64,000 nucleotides of DNA from Christiangramia salexigens (GCF_001889005.1 NZ_CP018153.1:2080501-2144500), one strand, 5' to 3'. Numbered from the stretch's first letter, positions 18,401 through 27,987 are shown. Numbers and translations are program-made. Notes: generated by a model from the sequence alone, not told the origin.

Positions 18401-19993
18401 TTATGGGATAAGTGCTTTTAGATCCTCCAGTGTATTCGCATCTGTGATCTTCTTATCACTACGCCATCTTAAAATCCTTGGAAATCTTGTTGCCACACCG
18501 CTTTTATGTCTTCTGGACTCTGCAATTCCTTCAAATGCGATCTCAAAAACATGCTCGGGGGTTACACTTCGCACTGGCCCAAAACGCTCCAGGGTATTCT
18601 TTTTTATCCAGGCATCCAGTTTACGAAATTCTTTATCTGTGAGTCCGGAGTACGCCTTTGCAAAGGTTACCAGCTCTTCTTTTTCTTCATCCCATAGACC
18701 GAAGGTATAATCTGTAAAAAGATTACTCCTTCTTCCATGCCCGCGCATTGCATAGGTTAGGACGGCATCTATGGTTAAAGGGTCAACTTTCCATTTCCAC
18801 CAGTCACCCTTTTTCCTTCCCACCAGATATGGAGAATCCAGTCTTTTCAGCATCAAGCCTTCAGATTTCACTTCTCTGGAATTCTCCCGTTCTAATGCCG
18901 CTTCCTCCCAGGAATTAAATCTTATAGTTTCTGAAAGGTGCAGAGGAAACTCGTCTGAATTCACCTCCCGATATAAATTCTCTAGAATATGCCTTCTCTC
19001 TTCAAAGGCTTTGTTTCTTATGTCTTCTCCTTCCCATTCCAACAGATCATAAGCTTTAAGGATCACGGGAGTATTTTCCAGTAATTTTTTGCTTACATTC
19101 TTTCGGCCAATCCGGGTTTGGAGATCCTTAAATGTCCCTATTTCAGCATTTGGATATGGTAATATTTCCCCGTCTATTACGGTTCCATTAGGAATGGTTT
19201 CAACAAATGCTTCAAATTCCGGGTATTTATCCGTGACCAGTTCCTCACCGCGACTCCAGACAAATAATTCATTATTCCTGATTATTACCTGAGAACGAAT
19301 ACCATCCCATTTATGCTCTGCACTCCATTCTGAAACATCACCGAGTTCTTGTGGCTCATCTTCAATAGCATAAGCTAAATAAAATGGATAAGGTTTTGAA
19401 AGGTAGTCCTCTTCATTTTCTTCAAGAATGAGTTTATCAAAGGTGATCTTTGAAGGTTCCCAGTTTCCCATTAGCTTATAAGCAAGTATATCTTCATCTA
19501 TATCTGTTGCTTTTGAAAGTGCTCGGGTCATTAATTTCTGACTTACCCCAATCCTAAAACTTCCTGTAATTAGCTTAGTGAAGACAAAACGTTCGTAATA
19601 GTTAAGATTCAGCCAGTTCTCTACGAGATATTCTTTTTTCTCCTGTTCAGGTTTTTTCTTAAGATCTATGATCTCCTGAAGGAACTCATTCAGGCTCTTA
19701 TCTGTAGATTCCTCAGTTTTGGGTATCACTAATGCTATCGTTTCAGCCAGATCGCCAACTATGTGATAGGACTCTTCAAAAAGCCAAAGCGGAATTCTTG
19801 CCAATTCAGAAGCCCAACCGCGCATAATTGTAGTGTTCACCGGGCGAGGAGGCCGTCTATGACTTAGAATCGCAATTGTCCAGACTTTATCTTTAGAAGG
19901 TGCATTCCTGAAATATTCGGTAAGCGCCTCAACTTTTAGTGTGGTCTTGTTGGTACTATCCAGGGTTCTTATTAGATCTGCAAACGCTTTCAT
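18401..19993 (-). CDS. ATP-dependent DNA ligase (damage-response operon type)
   Basis: Seals DNA nicks using ATP. Nucleotidyltransferase motifs: motif I with adenylated Lys in AEHKWDGIRSQV (about residue 225), motif III GTVIDGEIL, motif IV SEGLMLKRLDSPY, motif V WWKWKVDPLTID. An N-terminal DNA-binding domain occupies about residues 1-200 and an OB-fold domain the C-terminus. At 530 residues it is LigB/archaeal-like and not a LigD. The exonuclease gene overlaps its start by 4 bp (ATGA), so translation is probably coupled. Confidence 0.95.
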   Translation of the reverse strand: MKAFADLIRTLDSTNKTTLKVEALTEYFRNAPSKDKVWTIAILSHRRPPRPVNTTIMRGWASELARIPLWLFEESYHIVGDLAETIALVIPKTEESTDKSLNEFLQEIIDLKKKPEQEKKEYLVENWLNLNYYERFVFTKLITGSFRIGVSQKLMTRALSKATDIDEDILAYKLMGNWEPSKITFDKLILEENEEDYLSKPYPFYLAYAIEDEPQELGDVSEWSAEHKWDGIRSQVIIRNNELFVWSRGEELVTDKYPEFEAFVETIPNGTVIDGEILPYPNAEIGTFKDLQTRIGRKNVSKKLLENTPVILKAYDLLEWEGEDIRNKAFEERRHILENLYREVNSDEFPLHLSETIRFNSWEEAALERENSREVKSEGLMLKRLDSPYLVGRKKGDWWKWKVDPLTIDAVLTYAMRGHGRRSNLFTDYTFGLWDEEKEELVTFAKAYSGLTDKEFRKLDAWIKKNTLERFGPVRSVTPEHVFEIAFEGIAESRRHKSGVATRFPRILRWRSDKKITDANTLEDLKALIP

Positions 19994-21012
19994 GCCGATT
20001 CCTTTTCATTATCGGCCTCTAACTGGCCGGTTTCTCCTTCGTATTGGGTTTCTTCGGTACGGGCATCATAACCCTGCTCTCTTAAATAGCGTGAAAAAAT
20101 ATCGGTATAACCATGAGTACAGATCACCTTTTCACATCCAGTAGCTTTAATACTCGTAAGCAATCCCTGCCAGTCGCAATGATCACTAAGTACAAAACCT
20201 TTATCTATAGCCCGCCTTCTCCGAGCGCCTCTAAAGGTCATCCATCCACTTGCAGAAGCAGTAACAAATGGAACCATTTTCCTGATCCAGGTTGAACCAT
20301 GGGCACTTGGAGGAGCAAGAACTATATTCCCTTTTATCTCTTCTTTTTTAATGTCTCTGGTGATCCTGGTGGTTTCAGGCATTTCCAGTTGTGGTCTTAA
20401 TACCTCCGTCATATTTTCTATGGCACCATGAGTATAGATTTTTCCAATTGAAGGGTCCAAATGCTTTAATAATCTTTGAGCCTTCCCAAGTGAGTACCCA
20501 AATAAAACAGAGGTTTTTCCCTCCTTTTGATTCTGCGCCCACCAGTTATTAATATCCTCAAAAACCTGTTGCTGAGGAACCCACTTAAACGCCGGTAAAC
20601 CAAAGGTACACTCGGTAATGAAAGTATGACACTTAACGGGTTCATAAGGAACGGCAACTCCATCATCTTCGGTCTTATAATCTCCGGTAAATACCCAGAC
20701 TTCGCCTTTATGTTCCACCCTTATCTGAGAGGAACCAATAATATGTCCGGCAGGGTGCAATGAGAATTTCACGCCGTTTATCATAAAACTTTCATTCCAG
20801 TCCTTTCCTATACAACTAATATCACCCAGCCGATGTTTAATAATTGGCACATTGGAATGATGCGTGATATATTTTTTATGTCCCCAACGTGAATGATCGG
20901 CATGTCCATGTGAAATTATCGCCTTATCCACCGGTTTCCAGGGATCCAGATAAACATCTGCTTCAGCGCAGTAAATTCCTTTTTCATTAAATGCCAGCAA
21001 GGGAGTCTTCAT
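19990..21012 (-). CDS. Ligase-associated DNA exonuclease, metallo-beta-lactamase fold
   Basis: A 340-residue MBL-fold nuclease of the SNM1/CPSF-like group that accompanies bacterial ATP-dependent ligases. The metal-binding motif SHGHADHSRWG is near residue 35. Further motifs: HPAGHIIGSSQI, VFTGDYKTEDD and LSDHCDWQGLL. First gene of the minus-strand repair operon, with a 4-bp overlap into the ligase. Expected role: trimming DNA ends before ligation. The PdeM phosphoesterase often found with this set is not next to it here. Confidence 0.93.
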   Translation of the reverse strand: MKTPLLAFNEKGIYCAEADVYLDPWKPVDKAIISHGHADHSRWGHKKYITHHSNVPIIKHRLGDISCIGKDWNESFMINGVKFSLHPAGHIIGSSQIRVEHKGEVWVFTGDYKTEDDGVAVPYEPVKCHTFITECTFGLPAFKWVPQQQVFEDINNWWAQNQKEGKTSVLFGYSLGKAQRLLKHLDPSIGKIYTHGAIENMTEVLRPQLEMPETTRITRDIKKEEIKGNIVLAPPSAHGSTWIRKMVPFVTASASGWMTFRGARRRRAIDKGFVLSDHCDWQGLLTSIKATGCEKVICTHGYTDIFSRYLREQGYDARTEETQYEGETGQLEADNEKESA

Positions 21013-21138
21013 AGGTTTCGTCTGAGGATAACTGAATTTAAATAATTGTTACTGCATCGGGAAAGGATTAAGAAAAGATTAGCGATTGAGAAGGAAGAAT
21101 TTTAATTTTGGAATCATCCAAAAACATGCATCTTTAAT

Positions 21139-21146
21139 TATATTTG
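21139..21146 (+). promoter_or_regulatory. Candidate -7 promoter element (TATATTTG) for the TerB-like gene
   Basis: Exact match to TAnnTTTG, 21 bp before the ATG at 21168. A TTTG at 21107-21110 could be the -33 element, though the 28-bp spacing is longer than usual. Confidence 0.4.
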
Positions 21147-21167
21147 TATTATAAAAACTCAACAATA

Positions 21168-21599
21168 ATGTCTTTTTCAGATTTATTTGGCTCGGGAGAG
21201 CACCTAAGAAATTTAAGCCATTTCGCTTCTATTGTAAACCTTGCTGCTGTAGATGGAGATATCAACCAGGAGGAGGAATTACTGCTTAAAAAATTCGCAA
21301 GAAAGCTGGACATCAGCGAAGAGGAATATGCAAGGGTTATTGAAAACCCAAAGGCATTTCCACTATCTGGCTACAATAGTGTTGAAAAAAGACTTGAGCG
21401 CCTTCACGATCTATTCAAGATCATCTTTGCAGATCATGAAATAGACGATGAAGAAAGGGAATTAATAAAGCGCTATGCTATTGGTCTTGGATTTTCAAGC
21501 CAGGCTTCAGAAGGCATTATCAACAGATCTATTCAGATTTTTAGCGGTCAGTTAAACTTTGAAGATTACCGTTATTTACTAGAAAAAGAAAACGGCTGA
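21168..21599 (+). CDS. TerB-like protein
   Basis: A 143-residue all-helical acidic protein resembling the TerB tellurite-resistance fold. It has two similar acidic motifs, [17 protein letters not shown] and [17 protein letters not shown], that could bind metal. The ATG at 21168 is preferred to a TTG at 21144. It is divergent from the repair operon, with 155 bp between, and its 3' end overlaps convergent fbp by 28 bp. No other ter genes are nearby, so a tellurite role should not be assumed. Confidence 0.8.
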   Translation: MSFSDLFGSGEHLRNLSHFASIVNLAAVDGDINQEEELLLKKFARKLDISEEEYARVIENPKAFPLSGYNSVEKRLERLHDLFKIIFADHEIDDEERELIKRYAIGLGFSSQASEGIINRSIQIFSGQLNFEDYRYLLEKENG

Positions 21600-22618
21600 G
21601 ACTGAGAGCCATACTCGGCTTTCTTCATAAACTCCTCAGCTTTTTCCACCATTTTTTTGCTTCCACAGAAAAAAGGAACTCTCTGGTGCAGTTCTGTAGG
21701 CTTGATATCCAGTATCCTTTTAAAGCCATCACTGGCTTTTCCTCCGGCTTGTTCAGTCAAATATGCCATAGGATTACACTCGTAAAGCAATCTTAATTTT
21801 CCATCACTTGCCTTCGAACTTTTAGGATACATAAAGATCCCCCCTTTTATCATGTTACGGTGAATATCCGAAACCATAGAACCTATATATCTGGAAGTAT
21901 ACGGACGGTCTCCTTTTTCCTCCTGACAATATTTGATATAATCTTTTACGCCCTGTGGAAAGTGAACATAGTTCCCTTCATTGATAGAATAGATCTGACC
22001 ATTTTCAGGAAATTTCATATCGGGATGTGACAAATACCAGGATCCAAGCGCCGGGTTAAGTGTAAATCCATTCACGCCGTGTCCCGTAGTATATACCAGC
22101 ATGGTTGAAGTCCCGTAAATGATATAACCAGCCGCAACCTGCCTGTTTCCCGGCTGAAGAAAATCTTCCAGTTGCACCGGAGTACCCATAGGGGTCACCC
22201 TGCGATAAATTGAAAAGATCGTACCTACAGAAACATTCACATCAATATTTGAGCTGCCATCCAGAGGGTCCATAAGTACAACATACTTATTCTGATGATC
22301 TCCCTTATGACCTTCAATCTGAATAAAATCGTCATTCTCTTCTGAAGCTATCCCACAAACGATCTCACGATTAGTAAGGGTCTGAATAAATTTATTATTA
22401 GCATAAACATCAAGTTTTTGCTGATCTTCACCCTGAACATTGGTTTCACCATATGCCCCGATGATATCAACCAGGCCGGCTTTATTAACCTCATGGTTCA
22501 CCACCTTGGCGGCAAGCCTTATGGAGTTGATCAATCTTGAAAGTTCACCTGATGAATATGGAAAATCCGATTGATTCTCTATAATAAATTCTCCTAGGGT
22601 TTGATTTTTCTTAGGCAT
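21572..22618 (-). CDS. fbp: Fructose-1,6-bisphosphatase class I
   Basis: Gluconeogenic enzyme removing the 1-phosphate of fructose-1,6-bisphosphate. The metal-binding motif [20 protein letters not shown] and the upstream Glu pair in ASEENDDF are present, as is [11 protein letters not shown]. At 348 residues it is close to the family norm. Single gene, divergent from the GNAT pair. Confidence 0.96.
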   Translation of the reverse strand: MPKKNQTLGEFIIENQSDFPYSSGELSRLINSIRLAAKVVNHEVNKAGLVDIIGAYGETNVQGEDQQKLDVYANNKFIQTLTNREIVCGIASEENDDFIQIEGHKGDHQNKYVVLMDPLDGSSNIDVNVSVGTIFSIYRRVTPMGTPVQLEDFLQPGNRQVAAGYIIYGTSTMLVYTTGHGVNGFTLNPALGSWYLSHPDMKFPENGQIYSINEGNYVHFPQGVKDYIKYCQEEKGDRPYTSRYIGSMVSDIHRNMIKGGIFMYPKSSKASDGKLRLLYECNPMAYLTEQAGGKASDGFKRILDIKPTELHQRVPFFCGSKKMVEKAEEFMKKAEYGSQSQPFSFSSK

Positions 22619-22698
22619 TTTATGGATTCTTTTGGCTGGCTAAAATATTAAAAATTGGGGTTACTACAACGTTTTCGTAAACAATCTATTGCAATCAT

Positions 22699-22706
22699 TA
22701 CATTTG
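22699..22706 (+). promoter_or_regulatory. Candidate -7 promoter element (TACATTTG) for the first GNAT gene
   Basis: Exact TAnnTTTG match 15 bp before the ATG at 22722. A partial -33 match (TTTTCG, 22672-22677) lies 21 bp upstream, which is suitable spacing. Confidence 0.45.
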
Positions 22707-22721
22707 TTTAAAACAATTTTT

Positions 22722-23210
22722 ATGAAAGTCAATGTTAGACAAGCTACTAAAGAGGATATGAGCGCAGTTCTGGAGCTCATTAATGAACTTGCAATTTTTG
22801 AAAAAGAGCCAGATGCGGTGATAATTAATGAAGATGATCTGATAAGGGATGGATTTGGAGCTAATCCTGCCTTTCATTGTTTTGTAGCCGAAGCTGATGG
22901 TAAAATTGAAGGAATGGCTCTTATCTATTTTAGATATTCTACCTGGAAAGGAAAAACGGTACATCTGGAAGATCTTATCGTAAGAGAAAAATTTCGCGGT
23001 AAAGGCCTTGGATCTGCTTTATATACCGAGGTTATAAAATTTGCGGCAGAGCAAAAAGTAAAAAGGACAGAGTGGGTGGTTCTAAACTGGAATAAGGATG
23101 CGGCAGATTTTTACCGAAGAAGCGGCGCCAGTGTACTTCAAGATTGGGACACCGTCCAGATGGATGAAAAGGCAATGCGATCTTACCTCAGCGATAAAGG
23201 CATTCTTTAA
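22722..23210 (+). CDS. GNAT family N-acetyltransferase (copy 1)
   Basis: Acetyl-CoA-dependent acetyltransferase of the SSAT-like branch; substrate unknown. The acetyl-CoA loop is VREKFRGKGLGSALY (about residue 90). The substrate-side strand WVVLNWNKDAADFYRRSG matches the usual W-V-V-L-x-W-N pattern. The ATG at 22722 was chosen; a longer frame to 22689 starts at TTG. The next gene is a clear paralogue in tandem. Confidence 0.88.
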   Translation: MKVNVRQATKEDMSAVLELINELAIFEKEPDAVIINEDDLIRDGFGANPAFHCFVAEADGKIEGMALIYFRYSTWKGKTVHLEDLIVREKFRGKGLGSALYTEVIKFAAEQKVKRTEWVVLNWNKDAADFYRRSGASVLQDWDTVQMDEKAMRSYLSDKGIL

Positions 23211-23243
23211 GACCGTATTAATATGCATATAAATATCAATGTG

Positions 23244-23251
23244 TATTTTTG
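23244..23251 (+). promoter_or_regulatory. Candidate -7 promoter element (TATTTTTG) for the second GNAT gene
   Basis: Exact TAnnTTTG match 14 bp before the ATG at 23266. No convincing -33 element is seen. If real, copy 2 and lysC could be expressed independently of copy 1. Confidence 0.35.
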
Positions 23252-23265
23252 TTAAAAACTGATCT

Positions 23266-23739
23266 ATGGAATATAATATTCGTGAAGCCCGAAAAGAAGA
23301 TATGAGAGACGTCCTTGATTTGATAAGGGAACTCGCAGCTTATGAAAATCACCTGGATGATGTTGAAGTAAGTGTAAAAGACCTTGAAGAGGAAGGATTT
23401 GAACATGGTAACTTTAAATGTTTTGTAGCCGAAGTTTCGGGAAAGATCGAAGGTATGGCATTGGTCTATTTCAGGTTTTCTACCTGGAAAGGAAGAACCG
23501 TTCATCTGGAAGACCTTATTGTTAGAGAAAGTATGAGAGGTACAGGTTTGGGTGGAGCACTTTATCAAAGTGTAGTAAAATATGGTCACGATAATGGTGT
23601 GAAAAGGATAGAATGGGTGGTTTCAGAAGGTAACAAAAATGCCATAGAATTCTATGAAAATACCGGTGCTCAAATAAAGGAAAGCTGGAAGACCGTACAT
23701 ATGGAAGAAGGTGGAATTCAAAAAAATGTAAATAAATAG
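23266..23739 (+). CDS. GNAT family N-acetyltransferase (copy 2)
   Basis: A 157-residue paralogue of the preceding gene: the shared segments KCFVAE/HCFVAE, GKIEGMAL and YFR-STWKG line up along the whole length. The acetyl-CoA loop VRESMRGTGLGGALY is intact. The strand that reads WVVLNWN in copy 1 is WVVSEGN here, losing the second Trp, which may change specificity. Its TAG overlaps the GTG start of lysC by one base, so the two are probably translationally coupled. Confidence 0.88.
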   Translation: MEYNIREARKEDMRDVLDLIRELAAYENHLDDVEVSVKDLEEEGFEHGNFKCFVAEVSGKIEGMALVYFRFSTWKGRTVHLEDLIVRESMRGTGLGGALYQSVVKYGHDNGVKRIEWVVSEGNKNAIEFYENTGAQIKESWKTVHMEEGGIQKNVNK

Positions 23740-24992
23740 TGATCGAAGTTTTTAAGTTTGGTGGCGCATCGGTCAAAGACGCCGAGGGAGTAAAAAATCT
23801 AATCAAAGTTTTACAGGAAACCGGTAGTCAAAATAAGTTGATAGTAATATCGGCAATGGGAAAAACTACCAATGCCCTGGAGGTGGTAGTGAAGGATTAT
23901 CTTGAAGGCCTTAAGGTTCCTGAAAGTCTTAACCTGGTTAAAGATTATCACAGAGCGATCATTGAAGAACTTTTTAATGATACCGATGCTCCCGTTTATT
24001 TTAAAACCGAATCACTCTTTAACGAGCTTGAGAATTTTCTTCAGCATAACAAATCCACTCAATATGATTTTGTGTACGATCAGATCGTATGTTATGGAGA
24101 ACTAATTTCTACAACAATTGTCTGTGAGTATCTCAATTCACAGAATATCCCGGCGAAATGGAAGGATTCCCGGAATTTAATCAAAACCGATAGCACACAC
24201 CGGGATGCTCAGGTGAACTGGAACAAGACTCTGGAGCTAATTCAGGAAAATATCGACCCTAAAAAACTGAATATTCTTCAGGGATTCATAGGTTCAGATC
24301 CTAATAACTTCACTACTACACTTGGGAGAGAAGGATCAGATTATTCGGCTGCAATCTTTGCTTACTGTCTTAATGCCGAGAATGTCACTATTTGGAAGGA
24401 CGTGCCGGGAGTGCTTAATGCAGATCCGCGTTATTTCAGTCAAACCCAACTGCTAAATCAGATTTCGTATGAAGAGGCCATTGAGCTCGCTTTCTACGGA
24501 GCATCGGTAATACACCCAAAGACCTTGCAACCTTTACAACAAAAAGAAATCCCACTATTCGTAAGATCTTTCATCAATCCCGATCAGGAAGGTACGGCCG
24601 TAAGCAAAGGTCATAGAATACTTCCTGAAGTTCCCTGCTTCATCGTAAAGAAAGATCAGGTTCTTCTTTCTCTTTCTTCGCTGGACTTTTCGTTCATGGT
24701 AGAGGAGAATATTTCAGACATCTTCAGATTATTTCATCAATACCAGATGAAAGTGGATCTTATTCAGAATTCTGCGATAAGTTTTAAGGTGTGTGTGGAT
24801 AATAAATTCAATCAGCTGGATAAATTGATCCAACACCTAAAGGCAAGATTTAAGGTTACATGTCAAACCGGGGTGTCGCTTTATACCATCAGGCACTTCA
24901 ATGAAGAAGCCATTTCTGGTCTGGAAAGGGATAAAAATGTTTTATTAAAACAGCTTACTCAGAATACGGTTCAACTTGTGACCGACCACTAA
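23739..24992 (+). CDS. lysC: Aspartate kinase
   Basis: Phosphorylates aspartate, the first step towards lysine, threonine and methionine. The N-terminal substrate loop is KFGGASVKDA. Other motifs are VVISAMGKTTNALE, TTLGREGSDYSAA and the ADPRYF segment. The C-terminal 120 residues form ACT-type regulatory domains. At 417 residues it is monofunctional. The start is GTG: it overlaps the GNAT stop by one base and keeps the conserved N-terminus (IEVFKFGG); no ATG fits. Confidence 0.95.
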   Translation: MIEVFKFGGASVKDAEGVKNLIKVLQETGSQNKLIVISAMGKTTNALEVVVKDYLEGLKVPESLNLVKDYHRAIIEELFNDTDAPVYFKTESLFNELENFLQHNKSTQYDFVYDQIVCYGELISTTIVCEYLNSQNIPAKWKDSRNLIKTDSTHRDAQVNWNKTLELIQENIDPKKLNILQGFIGSDPNNFTTTLGREGSDYSAAIFAYCLNAENVTIWKDVPGVLNADPRYFSQTQLLNQISYEEAIELAFYGASVIHPKTLQPLQQKEIPLFVRSFINPDQEGTAVSKGHRILPEVPCFIVKKDQVLLSLSSLDFSFMVEENISDIFRLFHQYQMKVDLIQNSAISFKVCVDNKFNQLDKLIQHLKARFKVTCQTGVSLYTIRHFNEEAISGLERDKNVLLKQLTQNTVQLVTDH

Positions 24993-25004
24993 ATTTGGAT
25001 TTCT

Positions 25005-25012
25005 TACTTTTG
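25005..25012 (+). promoter_or_regulatory. Candidate -7 promoter element (TACTTTTG) for the acyltransferase gene
   Basis: Exact TAnnTTTG match 22 bp before the ATG at 25035. The nearest upstream TTG (24976-24978) gives a 26-bp spacing, longer than normal. Confidence 0.35.
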
Positions 25013-25034
25013 GTTTAACCAAACCAATCACATC

Positions 25035-26840
25035 ATGGGAATCGTAAGTGCAAAAGAAGTTGCCAACGTCATGAATCTACGTAAGCTGGGATTCCTGGGT
25101 ACAGGTATCGGCTGGCTCGTAATTAAAACCACGAAACTCTCCAGAATTAACAGAGAGTATGATAAACATAAGCATTTAAAAGGGACAGAATTTATAAGCG
25201 CGATCCTTAAAGAATTTGAGGTGGATTTCGAGATCCCGGAAAAGGACCTTAAAAGAATTCCAAAAGAAGGACCTTTTATTACTATTTCCAACCACCCCCT
25301 TGGTGGTATAGATGGAATGATCTTAATGAAACTTATCCTGGAGAAACGAGAGGACTATAAAGTTATCGCCAATTTTCTTCTTCATAGACTAGATCCTCTA
25401 AAACCTTATATTTTACCGGTTAACCCATTTGAAAACCACAAGGAAGCTCAATCGAGCCTTTCTGGAATGAAAAAGGCCATCGCCCACATTAGAGAAGGAA
25501 ATGCACTTGGTATATTTCCAGCAGGTGAAGTATCTACTCACCGGGATAAGAAAATATTTGTAGATAAACCATGGGAGCCATCGGCCATGAAGCTGATACA
25601 GAAAGCAAAGGTCCCTGTGGTCCCGGTATATTTCCATGCGAAGAACAGCTTATTCTTTTATAGATTAGCATCCATCAGCGATCTTCTAAGAACAGCAAAA
25701 TTGCCCAGCGAAATGCTAACTCAGAAAAGGCGCAAGATCAAGGTAAGGGTTGGACATCCTATTTCAGTGGAAGATCAACAGGAACACACCAATTTGGAAA
25801 CCTTTACCGCCTTTCTACGCCGTAAGACTTATATGCTTGCCAATGTTTTTGAAAGAAAGAAGTTGCTGGGAAATCTTCCAAAAAGTCTTAAAATTCCGCG
25901 TTCACCAAAAGATATCGCTGTAGAAACCCATATTGATATCATGTCTGCGGAGGTGGAAAATTGCCGACAACTGGACAAGCGTTTGCTCGTAAGCAAGAAC
26001 TACGAGGTCTTTCTCGCGAAAAGAGAGATCATACCTAATATTCTCAATGAAATTGGACGATTACGAGAGATCACTTTTCGCGAAGTAGGCGAAGGGACGA
26101 ATAACAGCACCGATCTGGATAAGTTTGACGATTATTACCACCACCTTTTCCTATGGGATACGGAAGCGAATAAGATCGCCGGAGCCTATAGAATGGGAAT
26201 GGGAAATGAAATTTATGCAAGTCACGGAATTGATGGGTTTTATCTTCAGGATCTATTTAGGTTCGAACCTGAACTTTATAAAATGATGAGCCAGTCCATT
26301 GAAATGGGACGAGCCTTCATTATTAAGGAATACCAGCAAAAACCAATGCCGCTCTTTTTGCTTTGGAAAGGCATCGTGCATTGCACATTGAGGTTCCCGG
26401 AACATAAATACCTTATTGGAGGCGTAAGCATCAGTAATAAATTCAGCAATTTTTCTAAATCGCTGATGATAGAATTCATGAAATCTCACTATTATGATCC
26501 TTATGTTGCTCAATATGTAAGACCTAAAAAAGAATTCAAGGTACGCCTGGAAGATGAAGATAAAGACCTAGTATTTGATGAAAGTGAAGCAGATCTTAAT
26601 AAATTTGATAAGATCATCGATGAGCTTGAAACTGAAAATCTTAGGCTACCGGTATTGATCAAAAAATACATTAAACAAAATGCAAGAGTCGTGGCATTTA
26701 ATGTAGATCCGCTGTTTAACGACGCCGTGGATGGGCTGATGTATATTAAGATCGCAGACCTTCCGGAAAGTACGGTAAAACCGGTAATGGAAGAATTTCA
26801 GAAGGAACTGGAAGAAAGAGCTGCAGCCAACGTAAAATAA
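25035..26840 (+). CDS. Two-domain acyltransferase: PlsC-like O-acyltransferase fused to OlsB-like N-acyltransferase
   Basis: A 601-residue protein with two enzyme domains. Residues 40-270 are a PlsC-like acyltransferase with the HPLGGIDGM motif and FPAGEVSTHRDKK. Residues 320-520 resemble the hemolysin/OlsB GNAT-like N-acyltransferase (ITFREVGEGTN, YHHLFLWD, GAYRMGMG, EMGRAFI). This architecture is known for OlsF-type bifunctional enzymes that make aminolipids such as ornithine lipid. The amino acid used (ornithine, glycine or other) cannot be read from the sequence. A C-terminal tail of about 80 residues has no assigned role. Follows lysC by 42 bp. Confidence 0.85.
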   Translation: MGIVSAKEVANVMNLRKLGFLGTGIGWLVIKTTKLSRINREYDKHKHLKGTEFISAILKEFEVDFEIPEKDLKRIPKEGPFITISNHPLGGIDGMILMKLILEKREDYKVIANFLLHRLDPLKPYILPVNPFENHKEAQSSLSGMKKAIAHIREGNALGIFPAGEVSTHRDKKIFVDKPWEPSAMKLIQKAKVPVVPVYFHAKNSLFFYRLASISDLLRTAKLPSEMLTQKRRKIKVRVGHPISVEDQQEHTNLETFTAFLRRKTYMLANVFERKKLLGNLPKSLKIPRSPKDIAVETHIDIMSAEVENCRQLDKRLLVSKNYEVFLAKREIIPNILNEIGRLREITFREVGEGTNNSTDLDKFDDYYHHLFLWDTEANKIAGAYRMGMGNEIYASHGIDGFYLQDLFRFEPELYKMMSQSIEMGRAFIIKEYQQKPMPLFLLWKGIVHCTLRFPEHKYLIGGVSISNKFSNFSKSLMIEFMKSHYYDPYVAQYVRPKKEFKVRLEDEDKDLVFDESEADLNKFDKIIDELETENLRLPVLIKKYIKQNARVVAFNVDPLFNDAVDGLMYIKIADLPESTVKPVMEEFQKELEERAAANVK

Positions 26841-26936
26841 ACCTTCATTGTTAAGATACTGTTATTACTCATCACTAACTGTGACAACTTTTTTTTCCTT
26901 CTTATCTTGCGAAATAACAAAAAGTAATTGCCAATT

Positions 26937-27584
26937 ATGGAAAATATATTGATTGCCGGAGCAACCGGTGATACCGGAAAAAGAGTGATTGAGATCCTGA
27001 ATAATTCAGAAAGCTTCAATCCGCTTGCGCTTATAAGAAAGGAAGAGCAAAGACAGATCTTTGATGATATGGAAGTTGAAACGGTGATGGGAGACCTGGA
27101 AGGCGACGTTAGCCATGTTATGAAAGGGATCGACAAGGTCATCTTTGCGGCCGGATCGGGAAGTAAAACCGGAGAAGATAAGACTACTGCTGTAGATGAA
27201 AAAGGTGCGATGAAACTTGTTGATGCGGCCAAAAATGCCAATGTCAAAAAGTTCATTATGCTAAGCACTATGGGAACAGATAATCCAGAGCAAAATAAAG
27301 ATCTTGAACACTACCTTAAGGCTAAGAAAAAAGCTGATGACTACCTAAAGGAAAGTGGTTTAACATATACCATTGTTCAGCCGGGACGACTTACAGATGA
27401 TCTTGGACTTGCCAAAGTAAAGGTAGCTGAAAAGCTGAATGAAATGGGAGAGATCTCCAGAGACGATGTGGCTTTTATCCTTGTGATGTCACTAGCAGAT
27501 CCTCTTGTAAAGAATATGTCTTTTGAAGCATTAGAAGGTGAAGAATCTATCAAATCGGCTTTGATAGAAATCTCCAACCTCTAA
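26937..27584 (+). CDS. NAD(P)-binding Rossmann-fold protein (NmrA/YhfK-like SDR)
   Basis: A 215-residue atypical short-chain dehydrogenase. The nucleotide-binding motif GATGDTGKRVIEIL is at the N-terminus; VIFAAGSGSKTGEDKT and YTIVQPGRLTDD follow. It lacks a classical YxxxK pair, as is usual for this group, so it may sense or bind NAD(P)H. The ATG at 26937 was chosen over a TTG at 26928. It ends 9 bp before the convergent VOC gene. Confidence 0.88.
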   Translation: MENILIAGATGDTGKRVIEILNNSESFNPLALIRKEEQRQIFDDMEVETVMGDLEGDVSHVMKGIDKVIFAAGSGSKTGEDKTTAVDEKGAMKLVDAAKNANVKKFIMLSTMGTDNPEQNKDLEHYLKAKKKADDYLKESGLTYTIVQPGRLTDDLGLAKVKVAEKLNEMGEISRDDVAFILVMSLADPLVKNMSFEALEGEESIKSALIEISNL

Positions 27585-27593
27585 AAATAATTT

Positions 27594-27980
27594 TTAAAGG
27601 AAGGCTTTATCATTGGGCTCCCAAAGCTCGATCTTATTGCCTTCCGGATCTAAGATCCACCCGAACTTACCATAATCGTAGGTTTCCATTTCACCTACAA
27701 TCTGAACACCTTCTTGCTTTAACACTTTTAAAAGCTCTTCAAGATTTTCTACCCTGAAGTTCATCATGAATTGCTTTTCTGAAGGTTTGAAGTATTCGGT
27801 ATCAGAATTCATCGGACTCCACTGTGTAGAACAATCTTCGCCCTTTTCATTCTTCCACCAAAAGGTAGATCCATATTGATCGGTTTCCAGACCAAGGTGT
27901 TTATTATACCAATTTTTAATAGCATTGGGATCTTTAGATCTAAAGAAAAATCCACCAAGGCCTGTTACCCTTTTTTTCAT
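27594..27980 (-). CDS. VOC (glyoxalase/bleomycin-resistance) family protein
   Basis: A 128-residue single vicinal-oxygen-chelate unit: LGGFFFRSKDPNAIKNWYNK at the N-terminus, MMNFRVENLEELLKVLK in the middle and FGWILDPEGNKIELWEP at the C-terminus, with the terminal Glu as a likely metal ligand. The substrate is unknown. It lies 7 bp after the 2-hydroxyacid dehydrogenase gene, probably in an operon with it. Confidence 0.9.
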   Translation of the reverse strand: MKKRVTGLGGFFFRSKDPNAIKNWYNKHLGLETDQYGSTFWWKNEKGEDCSTQWSPMNSDTEYFKPSEKQFMMNFRVENLEELLKVLKQEGVQIVGEMETYDYGKFGWILDPEGNKIELWEPNDKAFL

Positions 27981-27987
27981 TTTTTAT

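Noticed and set aside
21168..21599. Tellurite-resistance locus
   Set aside because: Only a lone TerB-like protein is present; no terC, terD, terE or terZ genes are nearby.
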